Of a stretch of 64,000 nucleotides of DNA, positions 19,385 through 27,357 are shown piece after piece. Origin of the DNA: Cyanobium sp. FACHB-13342. Its GTDB lineage: Bacteria > Cyanobacteriota > Cyanobacteriia > PCC-6307 > Cyanobiaceae. The notes below the pieces were generated by a model. The model was not told the origin of the DNA, searched no databases, and saw only the letters and a program-made list of their open reading frames with translations. The DNA is taken from assembly GCF_014697415.1 (NCBI RefSeq), contig NZ_JACJRT010000003.1, positions 62,001-126,000 on the forward strand, read 5' to 3'. Positions within the stretch are counted from its first letter, which is position 1. Each line of letters starts with the position of its first letter. Position numbers and translations under genes: made by a program.

Positions 19385-20218
19385 ATGGGTGATCCGACCC
19401 TCGCGATCATTGCCGGTGAGGGCGCATTGCCGAGGATGCTCTCGGAGGCTCTCACCCGCGCGGGCCGCGCCCACATTGCCTGTTACCCCCATGGACTGGA
19501 GGTGGAGGTGCCGGCGGCGGAGGAATTTTTCTTCGAGCGTTCGATTGCCTTCATCAAGTCGTTGCAGCAGCGGGGCATCGACCAGATCGTGATGGTGGGC
19601 AAGTTTGTGCGGCCGCGGTCGCTCAACTTGCTGCGCTTTGAGGGGTCCACCTTGATGGCCGCCCCCCGCATCCTGGCGTCGCTGCGCAATGGCGATGACG
19701 CCTCCCTGCGGGCCCTAGCCCAGATCATCGAGGAGCACGGCCTGAAGGTGGTGGGCATCGAGGACGTGGCCCCGAATCTGCTGCCGGAGCCCGGCCTCTA
19801 CGCCAGCACCGTGCCCAGCGATCTGGATCGGGCCGACGTGGAGCGGGCGGCTTACATCGTCGAGGCCATCTCCCAGGTGGATGTGGGCCAGGGTGCGGTA
19901 GTGGCCAAGGGCCTGTGCCTCGCCACCGAAGCCCTGCCTGGCACGGACGCCATGCTCGAGTGGGTGGCTTCCACCCGCACCGATCGGCCGGAGTCGGGCC
20001 GCTCCGGGGTGCTGTACAAGGCCCCCAAGCTCAACCAGGACCGGCGCATGGATCTTCCCGGCATTGGGCCCACCACCGTGGCCAAGGCCGCAGCGGCGGG
20101 CTTGGCTGGCATCGCCTGGGAGGCCCGCAGCGCCCTGTTGCTCGATGCCGAGCAAACCATGGCTGACGCCGAGCGCCTAGGGCTGTTTTTGTGGTCGCGG
20201 GAGCCGAATGTGGACTGA
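19385..20218 (+). CDS. lpxI: UDP-2,3-diacylglucosamine pyrophosphatase, LpxI family
   Basis: Hydrolyses UDP-2,3-diacylglucosamine to lipid X, the fourth step of lipid A synthesis. The 277-residue protein has the LpxI (former DUF1009) pattern: IIAGEGALPRML at the N-terminus, VMVGKFVRP in the middle, and the C-terminal run MDLPGIGPTTVAKAAAAG followed by GIAWEA, which is strongly family-specific. It replaces LpxH, which is absent from the window. The frame is open upstream through hisS; the ATG at 19385 fits the family start. Product feeds LpxB, encoded at 42743. Confidence 0.9.
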   Translation: MGDPTLAIIAGEGALPRMLSEALTRAGRAHIACYPHGLEVEVPAAEEFFFERSIAFIKSLQQRGIDQIVMVGKFVRPRSLNLLRFEGSTLMAAPRILASLRNGDDASLRALAQIIEEHGLKVVGIEDVAPNLLPEPGLYASTVPSDLDRADVERAAYIVEAISQVDVGQGAVVAKGLCLATEALPGTDAMLEWVASTRTDRPESGRSGVLYKAPKLNQDRRMDLPGIGPTTVAKAAAAGLAGIAWEARSALLLDAEQTMADAERLGLFLWSREPNVD

Positions 20219-20233
20219 ACCGTGACCCGGTTC
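20217..20233. terminator. Short hairpin between convergent lpxI and hisB
   Basis: GAACCG at 20217-20222 pairs perfectly with CGGTTC at 20228-20233 across a five-base loop. It overlaps the end of lpxI and lies just before the hisB stop, so it could act for both strands, but there is no T-run on either side. Weak evidence for a terminator. Confidence 0.3.
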
Positions 20234-20247
20234 GGGCTCGATTCGAT

Positions 20248-20880
20248 TCATCCTCCCGCCTGCTCCAGCACCCCTTTGCTGCTGGGTACGGCGCCGGCCC
20301 GGCGGGGATCCAGTTCCACCGCCAGCCGTAGGGCCCGCGCAAACGCTTTGAAGCAAGCTTCCACGATGTGGTGGGAGTTCACCCCATCCAGCTGGCGGAT
20401 GTGCAGGGTGAGGCCACTGTTGTTGGCCACGGCCACGAAGAACTCCTTCACCAGCTCCGTGTCGTAGCTGCCGATCTTCTGGGCCGGAATCTTCAGGCCG
20501 TAGCTGAGGTGGGGCCGGCCGGAGCAGTCGAGGGCCACTTGCACCAGGGCCTCATCCAGAGGGGCCACGAAGTGGCCGAAGCGGTGGATGCCGCGACGGT
20601 CGCCCAGGGCCTGGGCCAGGGCCTGGCCCACGGCGATGCCCACGTCCTCGTTGGTGTGGTGGTCGTCGATGTGGGTGTCGCCCTTGGCGCTGATCTCCAG
20701 GTCGATCAGTCCATGGCTGGCCAGCTGGTGGAGCATGTGGTCGAGAAACGGCACGCCGGTGTTCACCGTGCAGCGGCCGCTGCCATCCAGTCCCAGCGTC
20801 ACGCGCACATCGGTCTCGCCGGTGGTGCGATGCACGGTGCCCCGTCGGTTGAGACCGTTCTGCCCTACGACGGCTGTCAT
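20248..20880 (-). CDS. hisB: Imidazoleglycerol-phosphate dehydratase
   Basis: Histidine biosynthesis: dehydrates imidazoleglycerol phosphate to imidazole-acetol phosphate. The 210-residue protein is the monofunctional form, with the two His-rich manganese motifs: [12 protein letters not shown] then [17 protein letters not shown] in the first repeat, and [17 protein letters not shown] in the second. Starts four bases after the aguB stop on the same strand, so it is the last gene of fabI-aguA-aguB-hisB. Confidence 0.96.
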   Translation of the reverse strand: MTAVVGQNGLNRRGTVHRTTGETDVRVTLGLDGSGRCTVNTGVPFLDHMLHQLASHGLIDLEISAKGDTHIDDHHTNEDVGIAVGQALAQALGDRRGIHRFGHFVAPLDEALVQVALDCSGRPHLSYGLKIPAQKIGSYDTELVKEFFVAVANNSGLTLHIRQLDGVNSHHIVEACFKAFARALRLAVELDPRRAGAVPSSKGVLEQAGG

Positions 20881-20884
20881 GCCT

Positions 20885-21820
20885 TCACTGCACGCGCTCT
20901 GGATTCCCCATGCTGACAGCAGAATCCCGCCAGCGCTGCAGCAGGTCGCCGTAGGCGTCCACGCGCCGATCCCGCAGAAAGGGCCACCAGCGCCGCACCG
21001 TTTCGCTGCGGCCCAGGTCCAGGTCCACGGTTAACGCGGACTCCCCGTCGACGGGCGCCTCGGCGAGCAGCTCTCCCTGGGGTCCGCAGGCGAAGCTGCT
21101 GCCCCAGAACTCGAGCCCTGATCCCGAGGCCTTTGGGTCCCGCTCCAGTCCACAGCGGTTCACGGCCAGGACGGGCAGTCCATTGGCGATGGCATGGCCC
21201 CGCTGCACCGTGATCCAGGCCTGACGCTGGCGCTGGCGTTCGTCCGCCTCCTCGTCGGGATCCCAGCCAATCGCCGTTGGGTAGACCAGCAGCTCAGCTC
21301 CGGCCAGGGCCATCAGCCGCGCCGCCTCCGGATACCACTGATCCCAGCAGATCAGTACCCCCAGCCGGCCGACGCTGGTGGTGATCGGTTCAAAGCCCAG
21401 ATCTCCAGGGGCGAAATAGAACTTCTCGTGGAAGCCTGGATCGTCCGGGATGTGCATCTTGCGGTAGGTGCCGGCGATGGTGCCGTCCCGCTCCAGCACC
21501 ACTGCGGTGTTGTGGCTCAAGCCTGGCGCCCGCCGCTCAAACAGGCTGATCACCAGCACCACCCCCAGCTCCCGGGCCAGTTCGCCGTACACCCGCGTCG
21601 AGGGGCCGGGAATCGGCTCCGCCAGATCATGCAGGGCCACGTCCTCGCGCTGGCAGAAATAGGGACCGGCCTGGAGTTCCTGGAAGATCACCAACTGGGC
21701 ACCGGCGCTGGCCACCCGGCGCACCGCCGCTTCGGTGGCCTGGCGCATCGCTTCCGCCTCGCCGCGCCAGCGTTGTTGCAGCAACCCCACCCGCAGGGTC
21801 CGGCCCGATGGGTCCTGCAT
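20885..21820 (-). CDS. aguB: N-carbamoylputrescine amidase (nitrilase superfamily)
   Basis: Hydrolyses N-carbamoylputrescine to putrescine, CO2 and ammonia. The 311-residue protein has the nitrilase-fold Glu-Lys-Cys triad: Glu48 in IFQELQ, Lys in YRKMHIPDD and Cys in [13 protein letters not shown]; the [11 protein letters not shown] and DQWYPEAAR segments are typical of AguB. Start taken at ATG 21820; a TTG at 21832 would give TTGA overlap with the aguA stop and four more residues. Downstream partner of aguA. Confidence 0.92.
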   Translation of the reverse strand: MQDPSGRTLRVGLLQQRWRGEAEAMRQATEAAVRRVASAGAQLVIFQELQAGPYFCQREDVALHDLAEPIPGPSTRVYGELARELGVVLVISLFERRAPGLSHNTAVVLERDGTIAGTYRKMHIPDDPGFHEKFYFAPGDLGFEPITTSVGRLGVLICWDQWYPEAARLMALAGAELLVYPTAIGWDPDEEADERQRQRQAWITVQRGHAIANGLPVLAVNRCGLERDPKASGSGLEFWGSSFACGPQGELLAEAPVDGESALTVDLDLGRSETVRRWWPFLRDRRVDAYGDLLQRWRDSAVSMGNPERVQ

Positions 21821-21828
21821 CCTCACGG

Positions 21829-22893
21829 TCAACGGAACACCTCCGCCGGGATCTGCATCGTCGCGCAGTGCAGGGAGCCGTGCTGCAGCAGCAGCGCCGT
21901 GCAGTCGAGGGGGAGGATCCTCCAGCCCGGGCAGGCCTGGCTCCAGGCCGCTGCGGCCGCCCCATCCCGTGCGGGGTCCCCGTAGGTCGGGAGCAGCAGG
22001 GTGCCGTTCAGGAAGAGGGCATTGGCGTAGGTGGCTGGAAGTGGTCTGTCGTCATCGGGGGCGCGCCGTGTCGGCCCTGCCGGCAGGGGGACCAGCCGGT
22101 AGGGGGCGCCGGTGGCTGTGCGCAACGTCTGCAGTTGGCGCTGGAGTGCCGCGTCGGCCACGTGCACCAGGGTGTCCTGGGGGCAGAAGCGCACCAGGGT
22201 GTCGATGTGGGCGTCGGTGTCATCCCCGGCCAGGGCCTCCTGTTCCAGCCACAGCACCCGGTCTGCCCCGAGCTGCTGGCGCAGCTCCCCCTCCAACGCC
22301 GAGCGGTCCAGGTCCGGGTTGCGGCTGGACGCCAGCAGACAGTTGCTGGTGGTCAGCAGCGTGCCTTGCCCGTCACTGTCGATGCTGCCGCCCTCGAGCA
22401 CCAGCGGCAGCCGCTGCAGGGGGGTGGGGCCCAGGGCTCCGGCGGCGTGCAGGGCACCGGTGGCGGCGTCATCTCCCGTGCTGTCGTACTTGCCGCCCCA
22501 GCCGTTGAAGCGGAAATCCAGCAGCAGGGGGACCTCCCGTGCGCTGCCCTGGGGTGTGGTGGGCCTCTCCAGCACGGTGATCGGGCCGTAGTCGCGCGTC
22601 CAGGTGTCGCGGGCGGGGCTGGCCAGCACCTGGAGCCGCGGCTTGGGGCCTGCAGCCAGGCAGGCCAGGGCAGGGCCTAGCTCGGCCAGGGCTCGCTCAC
22701 GGTCTTCCACCAGCAGCAGCACGGGCACGAGCTCCGTGAGCACCGTCAGGAGTTGCCGGTAGCAGGCCCGCACCTCCTCCAGATAGGGCTGCCAGTCCCC
22801 TCCGGCGCGGGGCCAGGCCAGCAGCACCGCGCCCACCGGTTCCCACTCCGCTGGTAGGCGGCGGCTGGGTGCTCCCTCAGCGGTGCCGCTCAC
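21829..22893 (-). CDS. aguA: Agmatine deiminase
   Basis: Converts agmatine to N-carbamoylputrescine. The 354-residue protein belongs to the guanidino-group modifying superfamily: WEPVGAVLLAWP near the N-terminus, RDTWTRDYGP, FNGWGGKY, LEGGSIDSDG, DTDAHIDTLVRF with the catalytic His/Asp region, and the C-terminal catalytic Cys in GSLHCATMQ. Length is normal. Start is GTG 22893 overlapping the fabI TGA as GTGA. With aguB it forms the plant-type arginine-decarboxylase route to putrescine; an arginine decarboxylase is not in the window. Confidence 0.92.
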   Translation of the reverse strand: MSGTAEGAPSRRLPAEWEPVGAVLLAWPRAGGDWQPYLEEVRACYRQLLTVLTELVPVLLLVEDRERALAELGPALACLAAGPKPRLQVLASPARDTWTRDYGPITVLERPTTPQGSAREVPLLLDFRFNGWGGKYDSTGDDAATGALHAAGALGPTPLQRLPLVLEGGSIDSDGQGTLLTTSNCLLASSRNPDLDRSALEGELRQQLGADRVLWLEQEALAGDDTDAHIDTLVRFCPQDTLVHVADAALQRQLQTLRTATGAPYRLVPLPAGPTRRAPDDDRPLPATYANALFLNGTLLLPTYGDPARDGAAAAAWSQACPGWRILPLDCTALLLQHGSLHCATMQIPAEVFR

Positions 22894-23672
22894 ATCCCGG
22901 TGATGCAGTAGCCGGCGTCCACGTAGATCACCTGACCGGTGATGCCGGAGCTCAGGGGGCTGGCCAGGAAGGCGGCGGTGCTGCCCACCTCCTCCTGGGT
23001 CACGGTGCGCTGCAGGGGGGCCTTGGCCTCCACGTTGTGGATCATGTCGAGGATGCCGCCGATGGCGCTGCTGGCCAGGGTGCGGATCGGGCCGGCGCTG
23101 ATGGCATTCACCCGCACCTGCTTCTCGGGGCCCAGCTCGGCGGCCAGGTAGCGCACCGAAGCCTCCAGGGCCGCCTTGGCCACGCCCATCACGTTGTAGT
23201 TGGGGATGGCCCGCTCGGCCCCCAGATAGCTCAGGGTGATCACGCTGCCGCCCGGGTTGAACAGGGGCTTGGCGTAGCGGCAGAGGGGTGCCAGGGAGTA
23301 GGCGCTCACCTCCAGGGCCCGGGCGAAGCCCTCGGGGCTGATGGCGGAGTAGTCGCCGATCAGTTCGTCCTTGCCGGCGAAGGCCAGGCAGTGCACCAAC
23401 ACGTCGATGGAACCCCACTGCTCCTTCACCCGGGCGAACACGGCTTCGATCTGGGCCGGGTCCTGCACGTTGAGGGGTTCGAACAGGGTGGGGGCCAGGG
23501 GGGCGGTGAGCTCGCGCACCTTGCCCTCGAAGCGGCCCTTGTCATCGGGCAAGTAGGTGACGCCGAGCTCAGCACCGGCGGCGTGCAGCTGCTGGGCGAT
23601 CCCCCAGGCGATCGACTTGTTGTTGGCGATGCCCGTCACCAGGGCTGTCTTGCCGCGCAAATCAAGGAGCAT
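22890..23672 (-). CDS. fabI: Enoyl-[acyl-carrier-protein] reductase (NADH)
   Basis: Final reduction of each fatty acid elongation cycle. The 260-residue SDR has the FabI-specific glycine motif GIANNKSIAWG (14-24), LVHCLAFAGKDEL, TLSYLGAERAIPNY and the Y-x6-K catalytic pair in YNVMGVAK, ending GYCITGM. Start at ATG 23672 matches the family; a longer frame upstream runs into the divergent gene. Only 26 bases separate it from the photolyase-like gene on the other strand. First gene of a coupled run with aguA, aguB and hisB. Confidence 0.96.
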   Translation of the reverse strand: MLLDLRGKTALVTGIANNKSIAWGIAQQLHAAGAELGVTYLPDDKGRFEGKVRELTAPLAPTLFEPLNVQDPAQIEAVFARVKEQWGSIDVLVHCLAFAGKDELIGDYSAISPEGFARALEVSAYSLAPLCRYAKPLFNPGGSVITLSYLGAERAIPNYNVMGVAKAALEASVRYLAAELGPEKQVRVNAISAGPIRTLASSAIGGILDMIHNVEAKAPLQRTVTQEEVGSTAAFLASPLSSGITGQVIYVDAGYCITGM

Positions 23673-23698
23673 GGGAGCAGGAGCCGGGAGCCGGAACG

Positions 23699-24532
23699 AT
23701 GCGATCGGGGGATTCTCTCCCACCCGGGGATCTGCCCCGCCAGTTCGCCAGCCGAACGGAGCTGCAGGCCACCCTGCGGCAGCTGTTTCCCGAGGCTGCC
23801 GGCGACCTGAGCCCGATCCGGGGGGGACGCCAAGCCGCTGCTGCTGCCCTGGCGGCCATCGATCCAGGCGCCTATGGCCGCAGCCGCAATCACCTCGATG
23901 GGGCGGTGACCCGCCTGTCGCCCTGGATCCGCCATGGCGTGCTCAGCCTGGTGGAGGTGCGTGAGGAGGTGTTCGCCTGGCTGGAGCGCAGCGGCCAGCC
24001 TCCCCAGGCCGCCGCCAAGTTGATCAATGAACTGGGCTGGCGCGACTACTGGCAGCGGCTCTGGCGCCAGCTCGGCGATGGCATCTGGCGCGATCGCGAA
24101 CCGCTCAAGACGGGCCATGCCCCCGAGCACTACGCCAACGCGCTGCCGGCGGATCTGCTCGAGGCCCGCACCGGTCTGGCCTGCATGGATGGCTTTGTGC
24201 AGGAGCTGCACACCACCGGCTGGCTGCATAACCATGCCCGGATGTGGTTGGCCAGCTACGTGGTGCACTGGCGCCGGGTGCGTTGGCAGGCCGGCGCCCG
24301 TTGGTTTCTGCAGCACCTGCTCGACGGGGATCCCGCCAGCAACAACCTCAGCTGGCAGTGGGTGGCCAGCAGCTTCAGCAGCAAGCCCTACCTGTTCAAC
24401 CGCGACAACCTGGAGCGCTTCAGCTCCGGGCGCTACTGCCGCGTCTGCAGGGCCGCCACCGATGGCACCTGCCCGTTTGACGCCAGCTACGAGCAGCTTC
24501 AGGCCGCGTTGCTGGGGGCGCCGTCATGCTGA
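23699..24532 (+). CDS. Photolyase/cryptochrome FAD-binding domain alone, with Fe-S type cysteines
   Basis: The 277-residue protein corresponds only to the C-terminal helical domain of photolyases. TRLSPWIRHGVLS (71-83) matches the flavin-binding TSxLSPYLxxG, LGWRDYWQRL (112-121) the ELxWREFY segment, TGWLHNHARM (173-182) the TGxMHNRxRM motif and LDGDPASNNLSWQW (208-221) the DGDPASNxGGWQW motif. The alpha/beta antenna domain is missing; a matching protein is encoded next. Cys162 (TGLACMDG) plus Cys247, Cys250 and Cys258 (YCRVC and TCPF) sit where Fe-S bacterial photolyases/cryptochromes place their four [4Fe-4S] ligands, judged from memory of PhrB/CryB. Repair versus signalling role is unknown. 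Confidence 0.85.
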   Translation: MRSGDSLPPGDLPRQFASRTELQATLRQLFPEAAGDLSPIRGGRQAAAAALAAIDPGAYGRSRNHLDGAVTRLSPWIRHGVLSLVEVREEVFAWLERSGQPPQAAAKLINELGWRDYWQRLWRQLGDGIWRDREPLKTGHAPEHYANALPADLLEARTGLACMDGFVQELHTTGWLHNHARMWLASYVVHWRRVRWQAGARWFLQHLLDGDPASNNLSWQWVASSFSSKPYLFNRDNLERFSSGRYCRVCRAATDGTCPFDASYEQLQAALLGAPSC

Positions 24533-24990
24533 GGCCCGTGCTCTGGATTCACGGCGAGGCCCTCGGGCCGGCCAACCCCGCCCTGGTGGCCCACCCGGGG
24601 GCCCCGGCGGTGTTCGTGTTTGATCGGGACTTGATCGTGCAGGCGGACCTGAGCCTCAAGCGCCTGGGCTTTCTTTACGAGTGCCTGCTGGAGCTGCCGG
24701 TGACCCTGCGCCACGGCGATGGGGCCGAGGAGGTGCTGACCTTTGCCCGTCGCCATGGGGCCGATGGGGTGGTGACCAGCGCGGCGGTGGATCCCCGCTT
24801 CGAGGCTTTGCGGGAACGGATCGCTGCCCAGCTGCCGGTGCAGGTGCTCGAGCCCGAGCCCTTCGTAGAGCTGCCGGAGCCGCTGGATCTGGGCCGTTTC
24901 AGTCGCTACTGGCGCCGGGCTGAGCCGGCGCTGTGGGCGCGGGCTGGAGCAGCCGCTCCTCCTGTTCCAGCACGGCGTTGGGATCGCTGA
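24526..24990 (+). CDS. Photolyase N-terminal (alpha/beta antenna) domain-like protein
   Basis: The 154-residue protein resembles the N-terminal Rossmann-like domain of photolyases: VLWIHGEALGPANPAL where photolyases have VxWFRRDLRxxDNPAL, then AVFVFD, LKRLGFLYECLLEL (cf. RxxFLxESLxxL), LRHGDGAEEVLTFARRHGADGV and the strand-helix VLEPEPFVEL. The RRDLR arginines are lost, so antenna-pigment and DNA contacts may differ. The ATG lies seven bases inside the end of the flavin-domain gene, implying translational coupling. Domain order is reversed relative to one-chain photolyases. Its last 92 bases overlap the convergent lipoprotein gene. Confidence 0.7.
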   Translation: MLRPVLWIHGEALGPANPALVAHPGAPAVFVFDRDLIVQADLSLKRLGFLYECLLELPVTLRHGDGAEEVLTFARRHGADGVVTSAAVDPRFEALRERIAAQLPVQVLEPEPFVELPEPLDLGRFSRYWRRAEPALWARAGAAAPPVPARRWDR

Positions 24991-25480
24991 GCAGGTCGGC
25001 TTCCTCCAGCAGGGGGTAGGGCACGGGTTTGATCTCTTGGGCCGTGCGGGGCGGCTCCACCCAGCTGAAGCTGCTGCGTGGTGCCCGCCCGCGGCACAGG
25101 GCCTCGCTCTGCTCGCGCAGGGCCCGGCGCACGTCCGCCCGGGCGACGGCCTGGAAGAATTCCTGGCGCGGGGCCAGGCCCGAGCTGAAGGGGGCCGTGC
25201 CATTGCCGTTGAACAGGCGGGCCGCATCGGCGCTCCAGCGGGGCTGGCAGCGTCCGCTCTGGCGGGTGTCGGTGTCGATCCAGATGTGCAGGCCGTAGCC
25301 ATCGGGCTGGCTCACCACGGCGAGGCCGTCGTGGGGCAGCCGGCGCTGCAGGGGGTAGATCGCCCAGGTGGCATGGCGGTGGGCCGGCACGCAAGCACTG
25401 AGAAGGCTGGCTCCCAGGCCGGTGGCGAGGACCGTGGCCAGGGCACGGCTCAGGCTGGGGAGTCTCCGGAATGGGGTCAC
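24899..25480 (-). CDS. Putative lipoprotein of unknown function (193 aa)
   Basis: A GTG at 25480 opens a classic lipoprotein signal: basic VTPFRR, a hydrophobic stretch, then lipobox LLSAC with Cys30. The mature part is about 163 residues and has HGLAVVSQPDGYGLHIWIDTD and a C-terminal Pro/Glu-rich tail; I do not recognise the family. An ATG at 25513 in the same frame would put extra residues before the basic segment and collide with the divergent start at 25512, so the GTG is preferred. It converges on the split-photolyase gene with a 92-base overlap. Confidence 0.6.
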   Translation of the reverse strand: MTPFRRLPSLSRALATVLATGLGASLLSACVPAHRHATWAIYPLQRRLPHDGLAVVSQPDGYGLHIWIDTDTRQSGRCQPRWSADAARLFNGNGTAPFSSGLAPRQEFFQAVARADVRRALREQSEALCRGRAPRSSFSWVEPPRTAQEIKPVPYPLLEEADLLSDPNAVLEQEERLLQPAPTAPAQPGASSD

Positions 25481-25511
25481 AATTGGGTCGCATTGCGGAG
25501 CGATGGGAATC

Positions 25512-26129
25512 ATGGCCCTCACCCCCTCCACGATGCTGCCGCTGGGCACACCGTTGCCCCTGGAGAGGATCGCCGACGAGCTGGACGCCGGCAGCACCCG
25601 CCAGGTGAGCGGCGCTCCTCTCGATCTGGCGGCACTGGCGGGGCGCCCGGTGCTGGTGCTGTTTCTCTGCGCCCACTGTCCGTTTGTGAAGCACATCGAG
25701 CCCGAGATCACCCGGCTAGCGGGCGATCACGCGGGAGGCACGGGCCCCGATGGGCTGCAGCTGATCGGCATCTCCAGTAACAGCACCCTCAGCCATCCCC
25801 AGGACGGCCCGGAGGGTCTGCGGGCCCAGGCCGCTGCCTGTCACTGGACCTTCCCCTACCTCTTTGATGCCGACCAGGCCCTGGCCCGGGCGTTTCAGGC
25901 GGCCTGTACGCCCGACCCGTTCCTGTTTGGGCCTGACCATCGGCTGGCGTATCGCGGCCAGTTGGATGGCACCCGTCCCGGTCAGGGCGAGCCCTGCGAC
26001 GGTCGGGATCTGCGGGCCGCCATCGCTGCCGTCCTCGCGGGAGATCCGGTGAACGGGGAGCAGCGCCCGTCGATCGGCTGCAACATCAAGTGGCATCCCG
26101 GCCGCGAGCCGGAGTGGTGGGCGACTTAA
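25512..26129 (+). CDS. Thioredoxin-fold protein (AhpC/TSA-like, CxxC)
   Basis: The 205-residue protein has the thioredoxin/peroxiredoxin-like strand VLVLFLCAHCPFVKHI with a Cys53-x2-Cys56 pair, IGISSNS, then FPYLFDADQALARAF and PDPFLFGPDHRLAYRG, a pattern shared by thioredoxin-family proteins common in cyanobacteria. It is predicted cytoplasmic (no signal peptide). The C-terminal PSIGCNIKW with a further Cys is typical of this subgroup. Start ATG 25512; ATG 25503 is an alternative. It lies ten bases before the DegT-type aminotransferase gene. Substrate unknown. Confidence 0.8.
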   Translation: MALTPSTMLPLGTPLPLERIADELDAGSTRQVSGAPLDLAALAGRPVLVLFLCAHCPFVKHIEPEITRLAGDHAGGTGPDGLQLIGISSNSTLSHPQDGPEGLRAQAAACHWTFPYLFDADQALARAFQAACTPDPFLFGPDHRLAYRGQLDGTRPGQGEPCDGRDLRAAIAAVLAGDPVNGEQRPSIGCNIKWHPGREPEWWAT

Positions 26130-26139
26130 GTTGCTCCCC

Positions 26140-27345
26140 ATGCAAGTGCCCCCCTTCAGCCTCAGCGAGCAGATCCAGGAGCTGGGTGCAGCTCTCGATC
26201 AGGCCGTGCTGGAGGTGTTGCGCAGTGGTCAATACATCGGCGGCGCCACGATTGCCCGCTTTGAAGCCGACTTCGCCACGGCCTGTGGCGTCCCCCACGC
26301 CATCGGCTGCAACAGCGGCACCGATGCCCTGATCCTGGCCCTGCGGGCCCTGGGCATCGGCCCAGGCGATGAGGTGATCACGGCCTCCTTCAGCTTTTTC
26401 GCCACCGCTGAAGCGATCAGCGCCGTGGGCGCCACGCCGGTGTTTGTGGATGTGGAAGAGAGCAGCTATCTGATCGATCTCGACCAGCTGGAAGCGGCCA
26501 TCACCCCCGCCACCAGGGCCCTGCTCCCGGTCCATCTGTTCGGCCGCCCCGTGGACATGGAGCGGGTGTGCGCGATCGCGGCCCGTCATGGCCTCAAGGT
26601 GATCGAAGACTGTGCCCAGGCCACGGGAGCCAGCTGGGCCGGCCGACCCGTGGGCAGCTGGGGGGATGCGGGCTGTTTCAGTTTCTTCCCCACCAAGAAT
26701 CTCGGTGGCGGCGGGGATGGGGGCGCGATCACCTGCCGGGATACCGAGCTGGCCCAGGCCATCCGCGAGCTGGCGGTGCACGGCATGCCCCGCCGCTACC
26801 TCCACACGGCCCTGGGTTACAACAGCCGCCTCGACGCCATCCAGGCGGCCGTTCTCAACGTCAAGCTGCCCCATCTGCCCCGCTGGGTGGAGCGCCGCGG
26901 CGCCATCGCCCGCCATTACCGCGAGCAGCTGGCCGCCCTGGGCGCCGTGGCCTTACCGGAAGCCGGTCCCGCTGGGCACAGCTGGAACCAATTCGTGCTG
27001 CGGGTGCCCCAGTGCCCGGGTGCCCGGGCCTGCGAGGCGGCCCCGGGGGCCTGTGTGCCCTCGTCCGACAGCGCCACGTTCTCCCTTCCCGAGGCCTGCT
27101 GCCGCGACTGGCTCAAGCAGCAGCTGCAGGAGGCTGGCGTCAGCACGATCATCTATTACCCCATCCCCATCCACCGCCAGCCGGCCTACGACGCGCTGGG
27201 CTACGGCCCGGGATCGCTGCCGATCACCGAGCGTCTCTGCAGTGAGGTGCTCAGCCTGCCGATTTTCCCCGAGCTCAGCGACGTGCAGCAGCAGCGGGTG
27301 ATCGAGGTGCTCCACAGCGTGGTGGGCCAACCCGTCGCTGTTTGA
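26140..27345 (+). CDS. DegT/DnrJ/EryC1/StrS-type sugar aminotransferase
   Basis: PLP enzyme of fold type I acting on keto-sugar nucleotides. The 401-residue protein shows SGQYIGG, CNSGTDALILAL, GDEVITASFSFFATAEAI, VHLFGRPVDM, EDCAQATGA and the Schiff-base Lys186 in FSFFPTKNLGGGGDGG, then GYNSRLDAIQAAVL. Start ATG 26140. The closest named families include GnnB/WbpE-type 3-aminotransferases of lipid A and O-antigen sugars, but the exact substrate is not readable. A Gfo/Idh/MocA dehydrogenase that could supply a 3-keto sugar lies 28 kb away at 54498. Confidence 0.88.
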   Translation: MQVPPFSLSEQIQELGAALDQAVLEVLRSGQYIGGATIARFEADFATACGVPHAIGCNSGTDALILALRALGIGPGDEVITASFSFFATAEAISAVGATPVFVDVEESSYLIDLDQLEAAITPATRALLPVHLFGRPVDMERVCAIAARHGLKVIEDCAQATGASWAGRPVGSWGDAGCFSFFPTKNLGGGGDGGAITCRDTELAQAIRELAVHGMPRRYLHTALGYNSRLDAIQAAVLNVKLPHLPRWVERRGAIARHYREQLAALGAVALPEAGPAGHSWNQFVLRVPQCPGARACEAAPGACVPSSDSATFSLPEACCRDWLKQQLQEAGVSTIIYYPIPIHRQPAYDALGYGPGSLPITERLCSEVLSLPIFPELSDVQQQRVIEVLHSVVGQPVAV

Positions 27346-27357
27346 GCCCCGCCTGAC

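Noticed and set aside
23699-24990. Reading the two photolyase pieces as one frameshifted gene
   Set aside because: The domain order is reversed relative to normal photolyases, so removal of a frameshift would not restore a standard enzyme; both frames have their own clean start and stop.
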